In this document: positions 1-4,907 of the stretch, piece by piece | Layout of the letters: each line of letters begins with the position of its first letter | Numbering within the stretch: position 1 is the stretch's first letter | Assembly: GCA_013202725.1 (NCBI GenBank) | Contig: JABMRH010000193.1 | Span: 1 to 7,112 of the forward strand | Direction of reading: 5' to 3' | Length of the DNA: 7,112 nt | From: Desulfobacteraceae bacterium | GTDB lineage: Bacteria > Desulfobacterota > Desulfobacteria > Desulfobacterales > ETH-SRB1 | Notes under the pieces: model-generated | Databases searched by the model: none | The model's input: the letters and a program-made list of their open reading frames with translations, nothing else | What the model was told of the DNA's origin: nothing | Position numbers and translations under genes: made by a program

Positions 1-152
1 AGTCTGCCTTTGACCCTTATTAATACTATCTTGAATTTTCCTTATCTGGCTTTTAATTTTTCTGTCATATTTTTAAGCCTCGAAACTCTTCTGTTATTAA
101 GGTTTTTTGTCTTGTATTGTCTTTCATGGGTCAATAGTAGACTTGACCCCAT
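1..152. repeat. Pair of inverted REP-like units (REPIN-like arrangement)
   Basis: Bases 1-16 (AGTCTGCCTTTGACCC) match the reverse complement of 128-143 at 13 of 16 positions, so two related units face each other about 110 bases apart. The right unit is a full hairpin; the left one is cut by the window edge. Between them the sequence is AT-rich, with no supported gene. Paired inverted REP units are known as REPINs and are mobilised by Y1-type (IS200-like) transposases encoded elsewhere. That assignment is inference. Confidence 0.45.
126..152. repeat. REP-like palindrome downstream of the last gene
   Basis: GGGTCAA (128-134) and TTGACCC (143-149) form a perfect seven-base stem around an eight-base loop, with flanking AT/AT extending it after one bulged C. 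It lies 44 bases beyond the 260-residue gene stop and could slow or end transcription, or protect the mRNA 3' end. There is no T-run after it on the minus strand, so it is not a standard intrinsic terminator. Confidence 0.5.
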
Positions 153-195
153 TTTCAATAGCGCAACAGACTTTTTGCCTTAACGTGCACAAGAA

Positions 196-978
196 TCATA
201 ATTGCGAAACTGTAAATGTAAAGGATGTCCCCAGAGCCTTGAATTTCTTAACAATAAAATAGCAAACAGATGTGACTAAATTTCTCCCAAACCTTGCAAA
301 TTCTTCTTCAGTAAAGCCAACTGGAATATGAGAACCATCACTTATAAATGTGTATGTAGACGCAATAGAATTTTCTTCCTTTTGGCTGATAAAGCTGGAC
401 TTTTTCAAATAGGCCAGCGACTCACCCCATGCCTTATTTTCATTTTTAATACTGTATCCTTTATTTGCGGCTATTTCTCTCACGAGAGTTTCAAGAGCAA
501 TACGAGAATGAGAAAGGCACCCATTATAATCAGGAGTTGATTTCCTGAATGATTCGGCAGATAATCTGATATGCTTTATTATATCCATGATAGAAGATAA
601 ACGTGCCAACTGTAATTCTTTGGTTAAATCATCTTCAACAGGCTCATTTGCTTCAATGAAAGGTTCGATTCGAATTATTTCATTTTCTTCTACTTTATAA
701 CCATCAAGTAACAGGCACTTTTTAAAATCACTCCATCGCTCATCAAATCGATACCTTGGGGACACCCTGTTCCTTAAATCACCATTTGTTCTTACGATTT
801 CATCTATCAGGGATTCAATAGAACTGTGATCAGCTCCAAATAATGCCTCACCAAGTTCTGTCTGGCTTAACCCCCAGCAGGAAATATCATACTTATCCAA
901 TAGCACCTGTACTACATCTTGGATAAATAAATCCAAGAATTGGCATAAGGATAATTTTGTTCTTTTCGTTACTACCAT
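196..978 (-). CDS. Abortive-infection-like (Abi/HEPN-like) protein
   Basis: This 260-residue soluble protein resembles, from memory, defence-associated proteins of the AbiJ and related groups. The N-terminal part (about 30-70, WGLSQTELGEALFGADHSS) looks like a small helix-turn-helix or winged-helix unit. It is followed by RFDERWSDFKKCLLLDGYKVE (78-98), a block recurrent in such proteins. The C-terminal half (about 120-250) is helical, with SRIALETLVREIA (158-170) and SDGSHIPVGFTEEE (213-226), a pattern common at the end of Abi-type proteins with HEPN-like folds. A canonical R-x4-6-H is not seen, so catalysis is doubtful. The start ATG at 978 has only a weak AGG eight bases upstream, lying within the boundary repeat. 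It is the last gene of the block; after its TGA comes GTTAAGGC, then REP-like sequence. The function in phage defence is inference from family resemblance and context. Confidence 0.8.
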   Translation of the reverse strand: MVVTKRTKLSLCQFLDLFIQDVVQVLLDKYDISCWGLSQTELGEALFGADHSSIESLIDEIVRTNGDLRNRVSPRYRFDERWSDFKKCLLLDGYKVEENEIIRIEPFIEANEPVEDDLTKELQLARLSSIMDIIKHIRLSAESFRKSTPDYNGCLSHSRIALETLVREIAANKGYSIKNENKAWGESLAYLKKSSFISQKEENSIASTYTFISDGSHIPVGFTEEEFARFGRNLVTSVCYFIVKKFKALGTSFTFTVSQL

Positions 979-981
979 TTT

Positions 982-1010
982 TAATGCCTAAACCCCAGTC
1001 AGCATCCAGC
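982..1010. repeat. Boundary repeat, left copy
   Basis: The plus strand reads TAATGCCTAAACCCC, then GCATCCAGC. It is an imperfect direct repeat of 2517-2541 and lies between the HEPN gene stop (1017) and the start of the 260-residue gene (978). With the right copy it encloses a 1.5-kb two-gene segment. On the minus strand the HEPN gene stop falls in CATAACC and the repeat ends in GGTTTAGGC. This is loosely like the two ends of an attC site, but they are only about 40 bases apart and no full fold is seen. Confidence 0.5.
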
Positions 1011-1016
1011 ACATGG

Positions 1017-1481
1017 TTATGATTTGTCTTTATTCATTCTTGAAATTCGACTATATATTAAACGATTTAATCTATTTTTGTTGGCTCTAAATTCTTTGAG
1101 ATAAGTACCAGGATAATCTGAAAGGATTGCCATAATTTCGTTATCACTATAAATAGAATCCAACTCTTCATCAGATATATATGCACTATGCGCTAAAATA
1201 TTTCGTAGTTTTTTAAATTTATTCAAGGACTTTACAGCATTAGGTTGTGACTTCATTCGCGCTGGAAATGTCATTTTATTTAATACATCAATTTTTTGTT
1301 GAAAGCTAAACCGAGCTAAAATTATCTCACTAAATTCAGTAAACCTCTCTTGGGCAGTGAAATATCGTGTTAACATTAAATCGAGTCCCCATTCCAATTC
1401 TGCAACATCACGAATAATTCGTCCAGCAACTTCATCAGACATTAATAATTTCCCCAACTCTTTTTTATTCATCTGCCCCAC
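1017..1481 (-). CDS. HEPN-type protein, candidate RNase of a defence or toxin module
   Basis: This is a small, all-helical 154-residue protein. Residues 93-98 read RNILAH, the R-x4-H (RNxxAH) motif of HEPN proteins, many of which are metal-independent RNases in toxin-antitoxin and abortive-infection systems. Upstream helices carry acidic residues (E28, E30) as in such folds, and the surrounding KFKKLRNILAHSAY is typical of the family. A basic C terminus (about 131-153) could contact RNA. There is no membrane segment, so it should be cytosolic. The start is uncertain: the GTG at 1481 lacks a clear ribosome site, and an ATG at 1472 (in frame, three codons in) has GGGG too close before it. No nucleotidyltransferase (MNT) antitoxin partner is adjacent; the neighbour upstream is the membrane protein, which may control or localise it. 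HEPN assignment is fairly secure; RNase activity and target are inference. Confidence 0.8.
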   Translation of the reverse strand: MGQMNKKELGKLLMSDEVAGRIIRDVAELEWGLDLMLTRYFTAQERFTEFSEIILARFSFQQKIDVLNKMTFPARMKSQPNAVKSLNKFKKLRNILAHSAYISDEELDSIYSDNEIMAILSDYPGTYLKEFRANKNRLNRLIYSRISRMNKDKS

Positions 1482-1498
1482 ATATTTTTTTGTTGAAA

Positions 1499-1504
1499 AT
1501 TATA
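1499..1504 (-). promoter_or_regulatory. Possible -10 element for the HEPN gene
   Basis: A consensus TATAAT lies on the minus strand in the 76-base gap between the 307-residue gene and the HEPN gene, 17 bases before the GTG at 1481. No good -35 hexamer is found at 16-18 bases; TTGGAT lies only 11 bases upstream. The surrounding sequence is AT-rich, so this may be chance. Confidence 0.25.
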
Positions 1505-1557
1505 AAAGAAGCATAATCCAAATTCTTTCGCACAGCATCTTGAAAGGGTCGTTTTTA

Positions 1558-2481
1558 TTAAGGAAAGCAATAGCAATTATCACAAAACTGATAAGCGGCC
1601 TTTTCTCTTTGTTCATCAGAGATTCCAGACGTTGTTAAGGCAGCGCCTAAAAGTCCCCCCTGAAGGAGACAAAGATCATATAGTTCAGGAGAGTTGGATT
1701 CTAAGGCGACCTTTCTACAAATTAATTCAACCCAAATGTCATATTCATTCATATTTCTAGATCTTATTGATATTTCTGTGAAACATTTTCGAATGCAAGG
1801 TGTAATTATAAACTTTGTATCATCCTCCTTTTTTTTCACCTGTTTTTTCTTTACTGTTTCTTTTGCCATCTTCGCCTTGTAATAACTGAGTTTTGACTTA
1901 TATTTTTCACTATCTGGATGCAGAGCAGTCAGTTGTTGATATAAATCTCTATTTTTTTTATATTCTTTTTCTGGAATAGTTTTTAGCTCAGCAAGTATTT
2001 CTTTCGTTTTTTCTGCCTTGTGGATTTCAGCCAGTGCCGATTTCGCCGATTGGTACAACTTTAATAATTCCAAATCACCGGATGGAATGCCAAGTAATTC
2101 AGAAAAATTAAGGTATTCTGCCGACAACGATATTGCCTTTTCATATTCTTTCGATTTTATAGCATCCCTTACATCGGACAGAATTTTTGATCTATTTTCA
2201 TTAAAGTATTTGATACTTTCTTTTCTTTGGAGCTGGCTTTGGAAATGGCTGGTAAATATCATTGGCACAATCATAAGAATGATAATAGATATTGCCCTGA
2301 CCTTAAACGGAAGCTCCTTTTGAGTTTTTGAATAGACAAAATTTCTCACTGGTGGTAACAACAGCAATGCTATTGCGACAAGTGGTATTGCGATCTTTGG
2401 GTCATTAAACAGATAAACAACCCCCGATAATAGGAACAAGAGTCCGAATATCCAATTTAGTGTAAGCCATAAATACTTCAT
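1558..2481 (-). CDS. Three-segment membrane protein with helical middle and cysteine-rich C terminus
   Basis: This is a 307-residue protein that I cannot name. Hydrophobic segments lie at about 4-24, 29-47 and 61-78. A helical region follows (about 90-210) with TPR-like spacing and the segment PEKEYKKNRDLYQQLTALHPDSEKY, a pattern I recall from small, uncharacterised bacterial proteins. Then comes a basic linker (KKKQVKKKED, 211-220) and a distinct C-terminal domain (about 224-307). All seven cysteines are in that last part (229, 233, 255, 271, 300, 303, 305), with none before it. CxxxC plus a terminal CxxCxC could bind metal or form disulfides, depending on which side of the membrane it faces. 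The gene has a good ribosome site and is followed after 76 bases by the HEPN gene. The pair is flanked by boundary repeats, so they may form one module. The function is unknown. Confidence 0.82.
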   Translation of the reverse strand: MKYLWLTLNWIFGLLFLLSGVVYLFNDPKIAIPLVAIALLLLPPVRNFVYSKTQKELPFKVRAISIIILMIVPMIFTSHFQSQLQRKESIKYFNENRSKILSDVRDAIKSKEYEKAISLSAEYLNFSELLGIPSGDLELLKLYQSAKSALAEIHKAEKTKEILAELKTIPEKEYKKNRDLYQQLTALHPDSEKYKSKLSYYKAKMAKETVKKKQVKKKEDDTKFIITPCIRKCFTEISIRSRNMNEYDIWVELICRKVALESNSPELYDLCLLQGGLLGAALTTSGISDEQREKAAYQFCDNCYCFP

Positions 2482-2490
2482 TGTTTTTCG

Positions 2491-2495
2491 CTCCC
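2491..2495 (-). promoter_or_regulatory. Ribosome binding site of the 307-residue membrane protein
   Basis: GGGAG on the minus strand lies nine bases before the ATG at 2481. It fixes the start of the membrane protein gene and shows that it can be translated independently of the gene upstream, whose stop is 41 bases away. Confidence 0.6.
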
Positions 2496-2516
2496 TTTCG
2501 TGATCTCTGGCATCAA

Positions 2517-2541
2517 TAATGCCTAACCCTGCATCACCAGC
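2517..2541. repeat. Boundary repeat, right copy
   Basis: The plus strand reads TAATGCCTAACCC, then GCATCACCAGC. It matches the copy at 982-1010 over TAATGCCTAA, CCC, GCATC and CAGC with small gaps. It sits between the 176-residue gene and the 307-residue gene and contains the TAG stop of the former. The minus-strand form GTTAGGC fits the GTTRRRY core of integron attC sites, but no complete attC fold was found. Confidence 0.5.
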
Positions 2542-2640
2542 GGCTCACCCAAACTTGCCGCGTCAGCGCCGCCGCGCTGCTTGCCGTCTGGTTCCGGGTA
2601 AAGGCACCGGTTACCCGGCGCCCTCTCCACAGACCCGTAC
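2521..2640. other. Sharply bounded GC-rich block, probable inserted remnant
   Basis: By hand count, 81 of 120 bases are G or C, against 21 of 60 in the line before it in transcription (2641-2700) and 22 of 60 in the line after (2461-2520). The block forms the 3' end of the 176-residue gene and stops at the TAATGCCTAA repeat. It contains two hairpins: a long one at 2597-2628 and a shorter CAGCGC/GCGCTG stem at 2564-2579 with a four-base loop. Such an edge suggests insertion of unrelated DNA. Confidence 0.6.
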
Positions 2641-3053
2641 GAATCTTCAAATATCCTGTGAGCATCATAATTTGTATTAACAGGGAGACGGGATAATTTT
2701 TCACTCAGCTGTCTGTACGTTTTCCCAGCAGATTTTAAGAGCACGTAGTCCCTCTTTTCCCATTCGACAGCCTCGATAAGAAATGATGTATGACTCAGGA
2801 TTTGTTTTTTGTTGTAAGCGATAAGAAAACCAGAATTCGGGTTTACATTCCTCTCTTGATGATTTTCTTTGAACAAACAATGGACAAATAGCTTATACTT
2901 ATTAAATCTTTTGTGAAATTGATACCATCCGATTAGATCGCCCTGTTCTCTCAAGTCCTTTTTAAACAATTGAGAAAGTGCATCTTCTTTGTACGGTTGC
3001 CCAGACTTCTTTTTTCTATATTCTTCGAAAGAAATAATATTTCCATTTTCCAT
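2523..3053 (-). CDS. Unknown protein with a foreign GC-rich C-terminal tail
   Basis: This is a 176-residue protein that I do not recognise. It starts 24 bases after the TPR gene stop, with a GGAA ribosome site eight bases before the ATG, so it is probably the third gene of that operon. The N terminus (NIISFEEYRKKK) is of a kind seen in small soluble proteins; residues 1-136 are charged and aromatic-rich with no membrane segment or known motif. From about residue 137 (YGSVERAPGNRC onward) composition changes abruptly to Gly, Pro, Arg and Ala. This tail is encoded by the 67% GC block at 2521-2640, which folds into hairpins and resembles a group II intron 3' end. I infer that the original C terminus was replaced or extended by an inserted remnant, and that only the first 136 or so residues are native. 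The TAG stop lies inside the TAATGCCTAA boundary repeat. Confidence 0.7.
   Translation of the reverse strand: MENGNIISFEEYRKKKSGQPYKEDALSQLFKKDLREQGDLIGWYQFHKRFNKYKLFVHCLFKENHQERNVNPNSGFLIAYNKKQILSHTSFLIEAVEWEKRDYVLLKSAGKTYRQLSEKLSRLPVNTNYDAHRIFEDSYGSVERAPGNRCLYPEPDGKQRGGADAASLGEPLVMQG
2595..2641 (-). ncRNA. Group II intron domain 5/6-like 3' remnant
   Basis: On the minus strand a 14-position stem (2628-2615 with 2610-2597) is capped by a GUAA tetraloop. It has one A-A mismatch and three G-U pairs. It follows CGTACGGGTCTGTGG, which resembles the 3' strand of intron domain 5 plus the 5-6 linker. It ends in TTTACCCG, like the branch-site side and the TACYCG 3' terminus of bacterial introns. 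The unpaired A sits where a branch-point adenosine would be. The 5' strand of domain 5, the rest of the intron and any reverse transcriptase gene are absent, so this can only be a dead fragment. The resemblance is from memory of the family; an unrelated GC-rich palindrome is possible. Confidence 0.4.
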
Positions 3054-3077
3054 TTTTAAGTTTCCGATTCTATAATT

Positions 3078-4907
3078 TTAAGTATTGCATCCCAGGAATT
3101 CGTTAGCCAACTCCTTATAATACTGCTGTATCCAAGCTGCATAATGATAGATGCTGATTTTTGAGCGAACAAAATCATCGAAATATTCTCTGGCTCGTTC
3201 TTTATCACCCAGAAAAAGAGCATATCTGGCTATACGTACAATATACTCGTTTGAGGCAGGGTGTTGACGGAATTTTTCAAAATCTCTGCAGGCGTTGTCC
3301 AAGTGCTTCTGCATATTTTTTCGCAAGTAAGCTATGACCTTTTTATCTTGTATCGCTTGAATTACCCCCATACATTCGTCAGCAATGTTCAGATCTGCCT
3401 CAATGGCTGACAGAGGATTCCCGTGTTGAAGTTGGATGTCCTTGATATTGCGTAAATGTTCAAACATACCTTCATAAAAGTCTATCAGGTTTATTTGGGG
3501 TTCATCTGTTTTCTGAACTTTACGCAAAAATGCTTTTTCTTTTTCCCAAAAACAACGTTCATCAACGCAATAATCCGGCAACTCAAGAACATACTGGTCT
3601 ATGTCTTTTTTGGACCGCCCCATGAAATCCAGCAGTTGTGAAAACAGGTCTGCAAACGGCCCTAAATTGTTCGTTTTTGCAAGATCACGCAAAATATTAA
3701 ATACTTCTTTAAGCACAAAGTGACGAGCAGGAAATTCTAATTTGAGATATTCCGGCAAATAATGTCTCACCCAAAACAGTTTTTCGTCCCATCCGCATCC
3801 ACTATTCCATCTAATCCTGAGCTCGCTAATTTCAAACACAAGCTGTTCTTGGGCAGAAATCTTCGGCAAAAATTCAATTCTTCCTTGGGTTAATGCATCT
3901 AAATGGAGTACTCTATTTTTTGTTTGTCTTGCATATTCAAGCTTATAGTTGTTGAATTTAAGCAGATCATCAATATTATCCTTGTCGATAAGATTGGAAT
4001 ATTTACCCAAAAACAAAACAGCATTTTGGGTATCACCATTAAGTAGATAAGTGTCTATGAGGTTTGGGTAAGCAATATGGATGAGATATTTTTCTTTGAA
4101 ATGGAGGGCAAGTTCTGCTGATTTGCGGTAATAGTGAGAAGTATTGGTAGTATTCCCGAGTAGTTTCTCCATGCGCCCAAGATTGTTATAAATTCTTGCC
4201 AATTGTATATCTTTGACATTGTCGTGTTCACCCATTGCTGATAATAAGCTCTGCCTCGCTTTTTCAAACTCGCCTGCTCTTTCATCAAACAAAGATTGCA
4301 AATAAAGAATTTCATAGTATTTATCTTGATCAATTTTTTGCTTCGTCCGCTCAAAAATAAATTTCGCTTTATTTGTATCTCCGAGCAGGAAAAGCACAAG
4401 AACCTGATTCAATCTGATATTATTTTCCTCTTTTTCGAACAGGGGGAAGCTCAAAAGCTCGGAATACATTTCGTAGGCATCCCTTAATCTCGGTTGCTCT
4501 TGCGTCATGAGCTTTCTGGCACAAAGTAAATTCCATTTTATCCTGCCCGGTATGCCCCTGATATAAAGAGGTCTTTTGGGAAATCGTTTCTCAATTTCTG
4601 TATATCTGCCTTCTCTGACGAGATCTGCCAAATGAGCAATCACTGAGGTTTCAGGAAAGATCGGTCTTGTCGCGGCATGGTATGCGACAAAAGTATAAAT
4701 CGCCAATAGAGCAAGGAGAATAGATGTTATCCATCCCGCGAAGAAACCTGAAAAATAGAACGTTAAAATTATGCAGAGCAGAAATACCGAAAGTAAAATA
4801 TAGTTTCGGTGTCTTTTGCTCTGCCAAAAAGGTGCGAGCAAAGCTACGAGCAAAGTTGCGAGCAGGGAAAAAGCTGTTCCTAATAATAATTTGAGTAGTT
4901 CACTCAT
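3078..4907 (-). CDS. Membrane-anchored TPR-like helical repeat protein, coupled to the methyltransferase
   Basis: This is a 609-residue protein of no family I can name. It begins with three hydrophobic segments (about 4-27, 36-56 and 57-76) split by a basic KRHR loop, with no evident cleavable signal peptide. The rest is charged and helical. TPR-like helix pairs are visible at about 163-188, 198-224, 235-268 and 276-300, with the pattern of small residues plus L..G....A; another is near 553-581 (ALFLGDKERAREYF). The likely picture is an inner-membrane anchor with a large cytoplasmic scaffold for protein binding. The start is set by the ATGA overlap with the methyltransferase stop and a good ribosome site. 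No catalytic motif was seen. Coupling to a restriction-modification gene suggests an accessory or regulatory role in that system, which is inference only. GC is near 35-40%, lower than the methyltransferase 3' end. Confidence 0.85.
   Translation of the reverse strand: MSELLKLLLGTAFSLLATLLVALLAPFWQSKRHRNYILLSVFLLCIILTFYFSGFFAGWITSILLALLAIYTFVAYHAATRPIFPETSVIAHLADLVREGRYTEIEKRFPKRPLYIRGIPGRIKWNLLCARKLMTQEQPRLRDAYEMYSELLSFPLFEKEENNIRLNQVLVLFLLGDTNKAKFIFERTKQKIDQDKYYEILYLQSLFDERAGEFEKARQSLLSAMGEHDNVKDIQLARIYNNLGRMEKLLGNTTNTSHYYRKSAELALHFKEKYLIHIAYPNLIDTYLLNGDTQNAVLFLGKYSNLIDKDNIDDLLKFNNYKLEYARQTKNRVLHLDALTQGRIEFLPKISAQEQLVFEISELRIRWNSGCGWDEKLFWVRHYLPEYLKLEFPARHFVLKEVFNILRDLAKTNNLGPFADLFSQLLDFMGRSKKDIDQYVLELPDYCVDERCFWEKEKAFLRKVQKTDEPQINLIDFYEGMFEHLRNIKDIQLQHGNPLSAIEADLNIADECMGVIQAIQDKKVIAYLRKNMQKHLDNACRDFEKFRQHPASNEYIVRIARYALFLGDKERAREYFDDFVRSKISIYHYAAWIQQYYKELANEFLGCNT

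Noticed and set aside
1..127. A small minus-strand reading frame starting at 127 (MKDNTRQK..., 20 codons) that would continue to the window edge with a one-base shift in a run of A
   Set aside because: It has no ribosome site, starts within the palindrome, and the continuation is just lysine-rich AT-biased sequence; chance is the simpler explanation.
126..152. Intrinsic terminator after the last gene
   Set aside because: The hairpin is there, but no T-run follows it in the direction of transcription.
983..1022. A complete integron attC site after the HEPN gene
   Set aside because: The ends loosely resemble the R-type cores (CATAACC and GGTTTAGGC), but they are only about 40 bases apart, neither core fits the consensus exactly, and no long imperfect hairpin forms between them.
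2521..2610. A complete attC site at the end of the 176-residue gene
   Set aside because: GTTAGGC fits the 1L core and a weak outer stem with GCCTTTACCC can be drawn, but no RYYYAAC partner exists and the internal arms do not pair as required.
4055..4399. A 114-codon minus-strand frame inside the TPR gene
   Set aside because: It is out of frame with the TPR protein, wholly contained in it and without recognisable features.
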